Below, piece after piece: positions 7,783 through 16,732 of a stretch of DNA of 32,903 nt; position 1 is the first letter of the stretch, and the number at the start of each line of letters is the position of its first letter. Both the position numbers and the translations under genes were made by a program. Origin of the DNA: Nitrospirales bacterium (GTDB taxonomy: Bacteria > Nitrospirota > Nitrospiria > Nitrospirales > UBA8639); contig BQIU01000049.1 of NCBI GenBank assembly GCA_021603905.1, positions 1 through 32,903 on the forward strand. Direction: 5' to 3'. Below the pieces are notes generated by a model. That model did no database searches. It had not been told where the DNA came from and worked only from the letters and a program-made list of their open reading frames with translations.

Positions 7783-10644
7783 TTATCGCTTACCCACACA
7801 TAGACTGGCTTCAAGCGCATGTTCTAACCGCGCTAAGCCCTTCTGCACATCGCGACCGATATGCACGCGAATGACGCGTCGATCTTTGGCCGTGAGACTT
7901 TTTAGATCACCTAATGCTTGGGCTGCTTTGAGCACTCCAAATGTATACGGTTCATCCGGAATGTTGAGGTCTTCGGCATCATCACACGTCACTTGAATGA
8001 AAACTCCAGAATTAGGTCCGCCTTTGTGTAATTGCCCTGTCGAGTGGAGAAAACGCGGCCCATAGCCCAAGGTCGTGGCCACTTGTTTCGCGTCACGAAT
8101 CTTTGTTCGCATTCGTTGAAACATTTCTTGAGCTTCGTCCGTATGCTCAACATAGGCATTGATGGCCACATAGTCTCCAGGTTTTACTCTGGAAAGATGA
8201 TTCGCGATGACGTCATCAAATGTGGCCGCTCCGTTGAGGGCCTTGTGATTCGTCTCATCAGCGTAGACCTCTAAATCCTGGTCTGTCAGCACCGGTTTAG
8301 CTTCCTGGAGTTTCCCTGTTTTCTTGAATTCGTCGAGATATCCTTTGGTGTAATCTTTACTTTCTTGGACATTGGGTTGATCAAAGGCATTGATGCCAAG
8401 AATTGACCCGGCCACGGCTGTCGCCATTTCCCACAGGAAGAATTCCGCTCCGACATTGATCAAGTCGGTGAGATCTACACGAATTATCGGGTGTCCGGCT
8501 TTTTCAAGCGCAGCCATTTTGGCATCTTGCGCCGAACACGGTTCTTTTGAATAGCGGATGTAGGCAAAGACACGGTCTTGTCCATAGACTTCGGGAGCGG
8601 CCAAGGATTCTCCATCAACGGGAACAATTCCGGTTCCTTCTTTCCCTGTACTCTCCGCTACAAGCTGCTCGAGCCAGGCACCGAGATCCCAAATGGCAGG
8701 TGAGGTGACAAACGTGAGTTTATCGCGCCCCGCTTTCGCTAAGGTTCCTAAGGCGGTTCCCAACAGGACCCCCGGATTTTCTTGCGCGTGCACGGAGGCT
8801 CCACAGGAATGACGCATGCGTTCCGCCCGATAAAGAAAATCCTGAATGTTGACTCCCATCAGGGCGGCCGGGACGATTCCAAAATTGGAAAGGGCCGAAT
8901 ACCGTCCGCCGATTTCCGGAACGCCCGGGAGGATATGTCGAAAGTTCAATTGCTTCGCCACACCTTCAAGCAATGAGCCAGGATCGGTGATGGCAATAAA
9001 ATGTTTGCCGGCCTTTTCAGCAACGACCTGTTTCATACGATCAAAGAAGTATTTTTGGAATACCAATGGTTCCGTCGTCGAACCGGATTTACTCGCCACA
9101 ATACAGACCGTCTTGGACAAGTCCACCTGTTGCTCAAACGCTCGAACTTGGGAAGGCACGGTACTATCCAGCACATGCAACTCGGGATACCCGGCAATCA
9201 CACCATAGGTCATTCGTAAGACTTCTGGACACAGGCTACTGCCTCCCATGCCCAAGAGCAGAATATGTTTAAAGCCCGCTCCCTTGATGTCGCTCGCAAC
9301 AGCTTGAAGCTTTGCGATATGAGGCAATTGTTCGTGTGAAATATTCAACCAACCCAACGCATTGCGGATAATCTTCTGATGGCCAGGGTCTTGATGCCAC
9401 ACGCTTGGATCTTTGGCCCAAATTCGTCGAACAAGATTATGCTGTTGGACCTCTGACAACTTTTCATCAACCTGTGCCTGCCATTCGCCTAGGGCATATG
9501 TGACTCGATCTAATTGGTCTCCAAGAACCTCGACGCGTTTACGGCTAATCGCACTCATTAATTGATCAAAAGCATCCACAAACAATTTGGCCCCGTCGCG
9601 CAGCAGCGTGTCGGTGACGTCATCTATGGAAATGCCGACCTCGACTAACTGTTTCATGGTCGCTTTGGCCTCGTCCAACCCCTCTTGGATGGTCGCCTTT
9701 ACCGTGCCGTGATCGCGAAACGCCGCGAATGTGGCTTCAGGCATGGTATTGACCGTGTCCGCTCCAATCAGTTGATCCACGTAGAGCGTATCGGGGTATT
9801 TGGGATTCTTTGTCCCTGTGCTCGCCCAGAGAACACGCTGCACTTGTGCGCCTTTGGCCTTTAACGCTTGAAATTCTTTACATGCAAAAATTTCTTGAAA
9901 TTTTTTATACGCAAGCTTGGCATTGGCAATTGCGACTTTTCTGAGAAGCCCTTCCAATACCGATTTCTTCCCGGCGTGAGATTCCGTTTTGATTTTTTCT
10001 TCGAGTTGCTTATCGATGAGGCCGTCGATTCGGCTTACGAAAAAGCTGGCCACCGACGCGATTTGACTGACATCGCCACCATTTGCGGCCAAACGTTCGA
10101 GTCCACGGATATAGCGCCAGGCCACCTGTTCGTAAATGTTCACACTAAACAACAGCGTCACATTGATATTGATGCCGCGTGACAGCAGCTCTTCAATCGC
10201 TGGCAGTCCCTCAGATGTTCCCGGAACCTTGATCATGACATTCTTTCGGTTCACGGCCTTGTGAAGACGCACGGCTTCGTCAATCGAGGCCTGAGTATCA
10301 AAAGCCAAATCTGGCGAGACTTCCAGGCTGACATAACCATCGCGGCCCTCTGAATGTTTATAGACTCCTTGCATCACATCAGCCGCATCCTGAATATCTT
10401 TAATCGCCACTCGCTCATAGATCTCCTTCACACCGATGAGCTCGGAAGCCGCGCGTTGCAGCTCATCGTCATAATCGGTGCTCCCGGCGATGGCTTTTTC
10501 AAAAATGGCGGGATTCGAGGTCATCCCCATCAACCCGTCCTGATCAATGAGGGTTTTTAGATCGCCAGAGGTGATCAAGCCTCGGCGAATATAGTCATAC
10601 CAGGGACTTTGTCCTTGCTCTCGAAGTTGAACGAGGGGATTCAT
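7783..10644 (-). CDS. tal-pgi: bifunctional transaldolase / glucose-6-phosphate isomerase
   Basis: A 953-aa fusion. Residues 1 to about 370 are transaldolase: LMGMTSNPAIFEKAI near 38-52, YVSLEVSPDLAFDT at 104-117, and the Schiff-base lysine in MIKVPGT (Lys139). Residues about 400-950 are phosphoglucose isomerase: LLGMGGSSL at 463-471, ASKSGSTTEP at 517-526, GGRYSALSNFG at 579-589. It links the non-oxidative pentose-phosphate branch to fructose/glucose 6-phosphate interconversion in one polypeptide. A strong AAGGAGG precedes ATG 10644. It runs convergent to sthA and is downstream of tkt on the same strand, 164 bases away, so co-transcription is possible. Fusions of this type are known in several bacterial lineages. 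No lesion is seen. Confidence 0.95.
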   Translation of the reverse strand: MNPLVQLREQGQSPWYDYIRRGLITSGDLKTLIDQDGLMGMTSNPAIFEKAIAGSTDYDDELQRAASELIGVKEIYERVAIKDIQDAADVMQGVYKHSEGRDGYVSLEVSPDLAFDTQASIDEAVRLHKAVNRKNVMIKVPGTSEGLPAIEELLSRGININVTLLFSVNIYEQVAWRYIRGLERLAANGGDVSQIASVASFFVSRIDGLIDKQLEEKIKTESHAGKKSVLEGLLRKVAIANAKLAYKKFQEIFACKEFQALKAKGAQVQRVLWASTGTKNPKYPDTLYVDQLIGADTVNTMPEATFAAFRDHGTVKATIQEGLDEAKATMKQLVEVGISIDDVTDTLLRDGAKLFVDAFDQLMSAISRKRVEVLGDQLDRVTYALGEWQAQVDEKLSEVQQHNLVRRIWAKDPSVWHQDPGHQKIIRNALGWLNISHEQLPHIAKLQAVASDIKGAGFKHILLLGMGGSSLCPEVLRMTYGVIAGYPELHVLDSTVPSQVRAFEQQVDLSKTVCIVASKSGSTTEPLVFQKYFFDRMKQVVAEKAGKHFIAITDPGSLLEGVAKQLNFRHILPGVPEIGGRYSALSNFGIVPAALMGVNIQDFLYRAERMRHSCGASVHAQENPGVLLGTALGTLAKAGRDKLTFVTSPAIWDLGAWLEQLVAESTGKEGTGIVPVDGESLAAPEVYGQDRVFAYIRYSKEPCSAQDAKMAALEKAGHPIIRVDLTDLINVGAEFFLWEMATAVAGSILGINAFDQPNVQESKDYTKGYLDEFKKTGKLQEAKPVLTDQDLEVYADETNHKALNGAATFDDVIANHLSRVKPGDYVAINAYVEHTDEAQEMFQRMRTKIRDAKQVATTLGYGPRFLHSTGQLHKGGPNSGVFIQVTCDDAEDLNIPDEPYTFGVLKAAQALGDLKSLTAKDRRVIRVHIGRDVQKGLARLEHALEASLCVGKR

Positions 10645-10714
10645 AGTACGCCTCCTTGCCTATAATGGTTCAAGTTCAAAGTTCATGAGGAATGCTCGTC
10701 CTCGACATCGGAAA

Positions 10715-10731
10715 TGCAGTCTTAGACTGTA
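10715..10731. promoter_or_regulatory. palindrome upstream of tal-pgi
   Basis: TGCAGTCTTAGACTGTA is an odd-length inverted repeat with 6-base perfect inner arms (CAGTCT/AGACTG) and one outer mismatch. It lies about 70 bases before the tal-pgi start, in the tkt to tal-pgi gap. It could be an operator for a dimeric regulator. No regulator is implicated by the sequence. Confidence 0.3.
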
Positions 10732-10808
10732 CGTAACACTCTTCTGTTCAGGATGCTTATCGTCAGATTTCACAGATTTCATGACGGCGCAGGCGACATC
10801 ACCAACGT

Positions 10809-12872
10809 TTATACCTGTTTCAGTTGAGCTTTGGCTGCAACAACCACTTTGTCTGCCGAAAAACCAAATTTCTTGGCTAACTCCTTAAGCGGGGCCGAGG
10901 CGCCAAATGTGTTCATACCGATACTCTGTCCGGTTGTCCCGACATACTGCGCCCAACCAAACGTCGACGCCAGTTCCACGGACACTCGAGCCGTGACGTG
11001 GGGTGGGATAACGGACTCGCGGTAGTCCACAGATTGTTGTTCAAACAACTCCCAAGACGGCATGCTCACGACCCGGCTTTTAATCCCATCGCGACTAAGT
11101 TGCTCATGCGCCTCTACACAGAGTGAGACTTCGCTTCCCGTAGCTAATAACAAAACCTCAGGCTGACCATTGGGCGCATCGGCTAACACGTAAGCACCTT
11201 TCGCCACACCCAACGCTGACGCATACTTGGTGCGATCCAACGTCGGAAGTGCTTGCCTGGTCAAAATTAAGACCGCAGGCTCATGCCGTAACTGCATGAT
11301 GATTTTCCAGGCTTCTACCACCTCATTGGCATCAGCCGGCCGCAAGATCATCAAGCCAGGGATCGCTCGCAGCGACGATAACTGCTCGATTGGCTGATGC
11401 GTCGGCCCATCTTCACCTACACCAATCGAGTCATGCGTAAAGATATGCACGACAGGGATTTCCATCAGTGCACTCAACCGTATGGTAGGGCGGGCATAAT
11501 CACTGAAAATAAAAAACCCTGATCCGTATGGCCGAACCTTGGACAACGATAAGCCATTAAGAATCGCCCCCATGGCATGCTCGCGAACCCCGAAATGAAT
11601 GTTTCGTCCAATTGGCTCTTGAGCGGTAAATTCCCCTGCCCCCTCAAACGTCAATCGTGTTTTCGTCGAAGGCGCTAAATCCGCCGCTCCCCCGAGCAGC
11701 CACGGGACATTTTGCGCAAGCACATTGAGAACCTTCCCCGAAACCTCCCGTCCCGCCATGCCCTTCGCATCGGCAGGGAACGTTGGCAAATTCGCATCCC
11801 ATGCTTTAGGCAACCCTCGATGTTGCATGGTGTAGAGATGATCTGCCAAATCAGCATAGCGTTTTTTATATTCATCAAAGAGCGTCATCCAGGCCTCACG
11901 CATGTCCTTCCCCCGCTTCCCGATCCCTTCTTGGAAATGTTGCGGCACATCGGGAGGAACGAGAAAGGTTTCTTCTTCAGGCCATCCATAATTTCGTTTA
12001 GTGAGACGAATTTCCTCTTCGCCAAGAGGCTCTCCATGGGCCGCATGCGTGTCCTGTTTATTCGGAGCACCAAATGCAATATGGCTATCCACAATAATCA
12101 ACGTTGGACGGTCCGTCTCTTTCTTAAAAGTGGCAAACGCTCTCGCTAACATATCGAGGTCATTGGCATCGCCAACTCTCGTCACATTCCATCCATAGGC
12201 GATAAATCGCGTCGCCACATCTTCGCTAAACGCCCATGCCGTATGTCCTTCAATGGTAATTTTATTATTGTCATAGATCCAACAGAGATTCGAGAGTTTT
12301 AAATGCCCGGCTAACGACGCCGCTTCGCTGGACACCCCTTCCATCATGCACCCATCACCACACAATGCATAGGTATCATAATTGATCATTTCAAAGTCAG
12401 GACGATTAAAATATCCTGCCATCCATCGTTCGGCCATGGCCATGCCTACGCTTGTGGCAACACCCTGTCCCAGAGGTCCAGTCGTCGTTTCAATACCCGA
12501 CGTCCATCGATACTCGGGATGCCCCGGACACTTACTCTCCAATTGGCGAAAATGTTTGATGTCATCAAGCGTCACCGATGGTTGCCCCAATCGTTCGTAC
12601 TGCGCATTCACGGATTTCACGCCACACAGATGAAGGAGGGAATACAACAACATGGAGGCGTGGCCGATGGAAAGTACAAAACGGTCCCGGTTGGGCCATA
12701 TGGGATCGGTAGGATCGAATCGCAAGAGTTGGTTCCAGAGAGTATAGACCACAGGCGCCAACGCCATGGCCGTTCCTGGATGACCTGAATTCGCCGCTTG
12801 GACGGCATCCATTGAAAGCGTTCGAATTGTATTAATACATTTCAGATCAATAGGGCGATGCGCGTCTTTCAT
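10809..12872 (-). CDS. tkt: transketolase
   Basis: Thiamine-diphosphate enzyme that moves two-carbon ketol units between sugar phosphates, joining the pentose-phosphate pathway to glycolysis. The 687-aa protein is of usual bacterial length. SGHPGTAMALAP sits at 29-40 with the conserved His31. The ThDP/metal motif is GDGCMMEGVSSEAASLAG followed by WIYDNNKITIEG. The pyrimidine-domain block GEDGPTHQPIEQLSSLR is intact, and the C-terminal domain continues through VVSMPSWELFEQQ to the end. A purine-rich AAGGAAGGG lies before ATG 12872. It is upstream of tal-pgi on the same strand and divergent from the ttuB-like gene. No lesion is seen. Confidence 0.96.
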   Translation of the reverse strand: MKDAHRPIDLKCINTIRTLSMDAVQAANSGHPGTAMALAPVVYTLWNQLLRFDPTDPIWPNRDRFVLSIGHASMLLYSLLHLCGVKSVNAQYERLGQPSVTLDDIKHFRQLESKCPGHPEYRWTSGIETTTGPLGQGVATSVGMAMAERWMAGYFNRPDFEMINYDTYALCGDGCMMEGVSSEAASLAGHLKLSNLCWIYDNNKITIEGHTAWAFSEDVATRFIAYGWNVTRVGDANDLDMLARAFATFKKETDRPTLIIVDSHIAFGAPNKQDTHAAHGEPLGEEEIRLTKRNYGWPEEETFLVPPDVPQHFQEGIGKRGKDMREAWMTLFDEYKKRYADLADHLYTMQHRGLPKAWDANLPTFPADAKGMAGREVSGKVLNVLAQNVPWLLGGAADLAPSTKTRLTFEGAGEFTAQEPIGRNIHFGVREHAMGAILNGLSLSKVRPYGSGFFIFSDYARPTIRLSALMEIPVVHIFTHDSIGVGEDGPTHQPIEQLSSLRAIPGLMILRPADANEVVEAWKIIMQLRHEPAVLILTRQALPTLDRTKYASALGVAKGAYVLADAPNGQPEVLLLATGSEVSLCVEAHEQLSRDGIKSRVVSMPSWELFEQQSVDYRESVIPPHVTARVSVELASTFGWAQYVGTTGQSIGMNTFGASAPLKELAKKFGFSADKVVVAAKAQLKQV

Positions 12873-13255
12873 GGAATTCCCTTCCTTGGTGACTCCCGAT
12901 TAGGCCTCTGACTGTCAAGAAATATTACGATTCTCTCCTCTTTAGACAATGAGATTAAATTCTATCACCTTCTTTCAGGTTTACCATACAAATTTTATAA
13001 ATTCCTCACAGATATGAGTTGGGATGCGGCTCACCGACAATCTCTCAATCCCTGGGGCTGAAAGAAATACGTTGGATACACGATGAAACCTCAGAAGTCC
13101 TCTCCTCTGTCTGTTTCGCCTTTCACAACTACATCCATTTTCATCTTTATTTTTCGCTACTTACATCTCAGCTACCAGATTCTATCCCGTAATCGTCACG
13201 AATGCGGATCTTCTCGTTGCAAAGCACCAAACTACAATCGTATGATGCAGCCTTC
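12873..13255. other. divergent intergenic region between tkt and the ttuB-like gene
   Basis: About 383 bases that must hold the promoters for both divergent transcripts. It is AT-rich around 12940-13010. I see no convincing -35/-10 pair, palindrome or hairpin, and no ORF that looks real. An in-frame ATG at 13202 could extend the downstream gene but adds residues that do not fit the family. Confidence 0.5.
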
Positions 13256-13465
13256 ATGAAGATCCACCTGAGCCATCCCACTCGCGATATAGAAATCAAA
13301 GGGCCAAAACACGTGCGTGATCTGTTTACAGAGTTGCATCTGATTCCCGAAGCCTATCTGGTGATTCGCGGACAAGATCTCGTGACTGAAGATGAACTAT
13401 TAGCTGACAGTGATGCCATTGAAATTCGCCCTGTCATTTCTGGGGGATCGGAACGTAGGCCATGA
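13256..13465 (+). CDS. TtuB/MoaD/ThiS-like ubiquitin-fold sulfur carrier
   Basis: A 69-aa beta-grasp protein from ATG 13256 (MKIHLSHPTRDIEIKG), containing VRDLFTELHLIPEAYLVIRG and ending EIRPVISGGSERRP. The length and the late Gly-Gly match carriers that are adenylated and thiocarboxylated at the C-terminal glycine to donate sulfur. Unusually, five residues follow the GG, whereas ThiS, MoaD and TtuB normally end exactly at GG. The stop overlaps the next gene's ATG (ATGA), and that gene is a TtuA-like tRNA thiolase, so the carrier most likely serves tRNA thiolation. No strong ribosome-binding site precedes 13256; a start at 13202 is the alternative. Confidence 0.75.
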   Translation: MKIHLSHPTRDIEIKGPKHVRDLFTELHLIPEAYLVIRGQDLVTEDELLADSDAIEIRPVISGGSERRP

Positions 13466-14397
13466 AATGCCGAAAATGCCCAGCACGCGCCGTGTTACGA
13501 ATGCCTCGGCACAACACCGCCTTTTGTTCGGTATGTCTGACGGAATTCGTGAGAAGTCAGGTCCAGAAGGCGATCAAATCTCAAAACATGTTCAGTCCCA
13601 ACGACCGAATTTTGGTCGCGGTCTCAGGCGGAAAAGACAGCTTGACGTTGTGGGAAATTCTCTTAAAGCTTGGGTATCGGGCGGATGCACTCTATGTTGA
13701 TCAGGGAATCGGCGCCTATTCGCAGGGCTCACGCGAAAAAGTCGAACAGTTTACAGAACAGATTGCCAAACCTTGTGGAGCCTCCCTGACTATTCACAAT
13801 GTTGAAGCAGAAGAAGGTGCAAGCATTCCCGATCTTGCCAATCTGGTTCGGCGTCCGACCTGTTCAACCTGTGGAACCATCAAACGGTACCAATTTAATC
13901 GAGCGGCCATTCAAGGAGGCTATGATGTGATGGCGACTGGCCATAATCTGGATGACGAAGCCGCACGGCTCTTGGGTAATGTCCTCCATTGGCAAGAAGA
14001 GTATCTCCAGAAACAAAGCCCGACACTTCCGGCCTCAATGGAAGGCTTCGCTAAAAAAGTGAAACCCCTCTACCGCCTGACGGAACGAGAAATTGCAGCG
14101 TATGCGGTCATCAACCGGATTGACTATATGGTTGAAGAATGCCCCATGTCCAAAGGCGCAAAGATGCTTGTATACAAAGATGTGCTCAATCGACTCGAAG
14201 CGGAATCTCCTGGAACAAAACACACCTTCTATTGGCAGTTTCTCGCCAAACAAGAAAAGGCTCAAGCCACGCACGGGTCAATGACGGAAACCGATCAAAC
14301 CACGCTCAAACCCTGTACCACCTGCAGCCAACCCACGAGTACTGGAATTTGTTCTTACTGTAAAATGGTTACACGCGCCAAAACTCCCGCACGTTGA
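13462..14397 (+). CDS. ttuA: TtuA/TtcA-family tRNA thiolation enzyme
   Basis: A 311-aa PP-loop ATPase. An N-terminal zinc finger has Cys3, Cys6, Cys22 and Cys25; the ATP loop SGGKDS is at 55-60; PTCSTCG supplies Cys134 and Cys137; ATGHNLDDEAARLLGN follows at 158-173; EECPMSKGAK supplies Cys227; and a C-terminal zinc finger has Cys285, Cys288, Cys297 and Cys300. This is the layout of Thermus TtuA, whose three inner cysteines hold a 4Fe-4S cluster and which makes 2-thioribothymidine at tRNA position 54 using TtuB sulfur. TtcA (2-thiocytidine 32) lacks the two zinc fingers. Pairing with a sulfur carrier supports TtuA; the exact modified base is inferred. Confidence 0.88.
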   Translation: MKCRKCPARAVLRMPRHNTAFCSVCLTEFVRSQVQKAIKSQNMFSPNDRILVAVSGGKDSLTLWEILLKLGYRADALYVDQGIGAYSQGSREKVEQFTEQIAKPCGASLTIHNVEAEEGASIPDLANLVRRPTCSTCGTIKRYQFNRAAIQGGYDVMATGHNLDDEAARLLGNVLHWQEEYLQKQSPTLPASMEGFAKKVKPLYRLTEREIAAYAVINRIDYMVEECPMSKGAKMLVYKDVLNRLEAESPGTKHTFYWQFLAKQEKAQATHGSMTETDQTTLKPCTTCSQPTSTGICSYCKMVTRAKTPAR

Positions 14398-14694
14398 CAA
14401 AAATTCAAATTCATCATACTTTCAACGGCTTATCTGACACTTGCCTTATTCCAAGCCAAAAACGCCTTCTTCTCTATCCTCAGTGAACATATTTAGATCT
14501 GGCTCTTTTTAACCGAAAATTCTTTTAATAAGGTGCGTTCTTTTTTCGATTGCTCTATTTGTCAAAAATGAGACTCTATGCGTTTTCGAGTGAGACGGCA
14601 CTCTCATTAAAAACCGCACATTTCTCAGAGACACTCAAACCATGATTCATCACCCAATACGATTGAAAGGCACAACTGTCTAACGGATCTTCTT
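14398..14694. other. intergenic region upstream of the HD-GYP gene
   Basis: About 297 bases, AT-rich between 14400 and 14600, presumably carrying the HD-GYP promoter. I find no recognisable gene, strong hairpin or palindrome. Confidence 0.4.
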
Positions 14695-16050
14695 ATGGCA
14701 TTTCTTCCTCTCAACCATCCCGATGACCTTCGAATCGGTCTGTATATAAAAATTGAAGGTTCATGGTTTAGCCACCCTTTCTCCACGAATACCTTTAAAG
14801 TCAAACTGGACAAAGATATTGAGACATTACGCAGGCTCACAAAAGTGAGACTCCTGTATGACCCAGATCGTTCTGACCCAATATCTTCTGAAGAGTTTTC
14901 TGGAAAAGACGTCACACCCTCTTTAGAACCTATCACCGAAGAGGAGAACGTCACCTTCGATTCCAATCAAGAAACAATAGCCCACTATCGTGAGGAAGAG
15001 ACAGCTGAAAGAAGACGGGAAACCCATACCACACGACGAAAACAATTACGGAAGACGGACCAGGCCTATCAGGCCGTTCTTCAACAAAGCAAACTCATGT
15101 TTCGAGAACTGCGAACGGGTCATTCAAAAGCTATGGGGAGAGCTTCGGATATGGTCGCATCACTAGGGAAAATTATCGGCGACCCAACAAGTTCGATGGC
15201 TCTGATGAATCTCATGAGCGCACCGGATGATGTTGATGACTTCTTCATGCATTCACTGAATGTGTGTGCTCTTTCTATGATGCTGGGACAAGCCTTTATG
15301 CAAGAGGATGAAGAACTCACAGCCATTGGGATGGGAGCCCTTTTTCATGACCTGGGGCTACTCGAATTTGAGCGCACAAATAGTGGTCCGAAATCGTATC
15401 GAAGCACACCGGATTCGAAAGTGTTACGAGCACATCCGCAAAATGGACGAACCTTAACAGAACGATTTCGAGGCATGTCCACCGACAGTCTCGATATCAT
15501 CGATCAACATCATGAACGTCTCGATGGGTCAGGTTATCCGAGTGGATTACATGAGGCGGAGATCGGATTCTTTTCAAAAATTGTGATGGTCGTTGATGAA
15601 TATGATGAATTGTGCAATCACCCCGACATCTCCAAGTGCCTGACACCCTATGAAGCCCTTTGTTATCTGTACGCAAATCGACGGGGGCCTCTCTGGGACA
15701 AAGCAATAGTCGCATTAGTTCAAATGTTGACTGTGTATCCGCCTGGTTCTCTTGTTGAGTTGTCCGATGAGACCATCGGTGTAGTCAGCAGCATCAATCC
15801 TCAAACACGCATGGCTCCTTGGGTGATGCTGTATTCCTCAGAAATTCCAAGAGAAGAAGCCCTCATCATTGACCTCTCTCAAGAAAGCAATCTTTCAATC
15901 ATCAAAAGCTTCCAACCCAAAGAAATTCCGTATGCGATGCGAGAATATCTCAATCCACGACGCATTATCAGTTACTTTCCTTCAGAGAGTGAACAACCCA
16001 ACACGCTTCCTTCTCAAGTCCTGCACAGCACACAATCAACACAAGTGTAA
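14695..16050 (+). CDS. HD-GYP domain phosphodiesterase-like protein with DUF3391
   Basis: A 451-aa cytoplasmic protein. Residues 1 to about 60 resemble the DUF3391 domain that precedes many HD-GYP domains (LRIGLYIKIEGSWFSHPF). A charged, Arg/Glu-rich linker near 95-125 follows, then the HD-GYP core: HSLNVCALSMMLG, ALFHDLGLLEF, and HHERLDGSGYPSGL. Family members with full motifs hydrolyse cyclic di-GMP. Here the HDxGK lysine is Leu (HDLGL) and the later DxYDA motif is altered to VDEYDELCN, so activity may be modified, though the HHE-DGxGYP signature is intact. A short C-terminal beta domain (about 355-435) follows. It stands alone with a 297-base upstream gap and is convergent with lspA. Confidence 0.88.
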   Translation: MAFLPLNHPDDLRIGLYIKIEGSWFSHPFSTNTFKVKLDKDIETLRRLTKVRLLYDPDRSDPISSEEFSGKDVTPSLEPITEEENVTFDSNQETIAHYREEETAERRRETHTTRRKQLRKTDQAYQAVLQQSKLMFRELRTGHSKAMGRASDMVASLGKIIGDPTSSMALMNLMSAPDDVDDFFMHSLNVCALSMMLGQAFMQEDEELTAIGMGALFHDLGLLEFERTNSGPKSYRSTPDSKVLRAHPQNGRTLTERFRGMSTDSLDIIDQHHERLDGSGYPSGLHEAEIGFFSKIVMVVDEYDELCNHPDISKCLTPYEALCYLYANRRGPLWDKAIVALVQMLTVYPPGSLVELSDETIGVVSSINPQTRMAPWVMLYSSEIPREEALIIDLSQESNLSIIKSFQPKEIPYAMREYLNPRRIISYFPSESEQPNTLPSQVLHSTQSTQV

Positions 16051-16214
16051 CTCCACAAGATTAAGTTTGTAACATGCCGTTCGCCTCTGTCATGAACAGG
16101 AAATCTATCTCGTCGTGTGAGAAGCATACCTTGGCACGAAGAGAAAACCCTTACCCTCTGAGAGACATCATGTGAATGACGAACGTGGAATATGCAGATG
16201 GAGAGTTGGGGCTA

Positions 16215-16730
16215 TTAGCGCAGATCTTCTTGAGGTTGTGAGGAAAGTTCAGGCTTTCGCTTTTCAAACGCAAACAGAAGGAACAGAGAGCAGACACCAA
16301 GACTTATCGCCATATCGGCAACATTAAACGCCGGCCAGTGGTACCCATTGATATAAAAATCCAAAAAGTCGATGACTTCGCCAAATTGCAGACGATCAAT
16401 CAGGTTTCCAATCGCGCCACCGAAAATGCTCGAAATCGTAAGCTGCCCCCACCAATCATTTGGCTGCAGTCTGACGAAAATGGTAATGAGCAGACCAAGC
16501 GCAAAGATTGAGGTAATGAGAAAAAAGACCATCCGAAACCCACTGCTACTCGACGCAAGAATTCCAAAGGCGGCGCCAGGGTTCCGGATATAGGTGAGAC
16601 TGAAGTATTCTGGAATAATGGTAATGGACTGATGAAGATACATCGTCGTGGCGATATAGGACTTCGTCACCTGATCAACCACAATGATGATCACACTCAC
16701 AATCGCGAGAATAGAAAATCGTTTGACCAT
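16215..16730 (-). CDS. lspA: lipoprotein signal peptidase (signal peptidase II)
   Basis: Inner-membrane aspartyl protease that removes signal peptides from prolipoproteins. The 171-aa product has four hydrophobic segments: FSILAIVSVIIIVVDQVTK, the VFFLITSIFALGLLITIF region, LTISSIFGGAIGNLIDR, and LGVCSLFLLFAF. The catalytic aspartates are in GNLIDR and FNVADMAIS, and the conserved NPGAAFG loop is present. ATG 16730 lies two bases after the ileS stop and has no ribosome-binding site of its own, suggesting translational coupling; a start at 16757 would overlap ileS. The ileS-lspA order is a very common bacterial arrangement. No lesion is seen. Confidence 0.95.
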   Translation of the reverse strand: MVKRFSILAIVSVIIIVVDQVTKSYIATTMYLHQSITIIPEYFSLTYIRNPGAAFGILASSSSGFRMVFFLITSIFALGLLITIFVRLQPNDWWGQLTISSIFGGAIGNLIDRLQFGEVIDFLDFYINGYHWPAFNVADMAISLGVCSLFLLFAFEKRKPELSSQPQEDLR

Positions 16731-16732
16731 GG

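Noticed and set aside
7593..7874. 93-aa plus-strand frame overlapping the ends of sthA and tal-pgi
   Set aside because: It is a shadow of the two convergent genes, with no motif and no ribosome-binding site.
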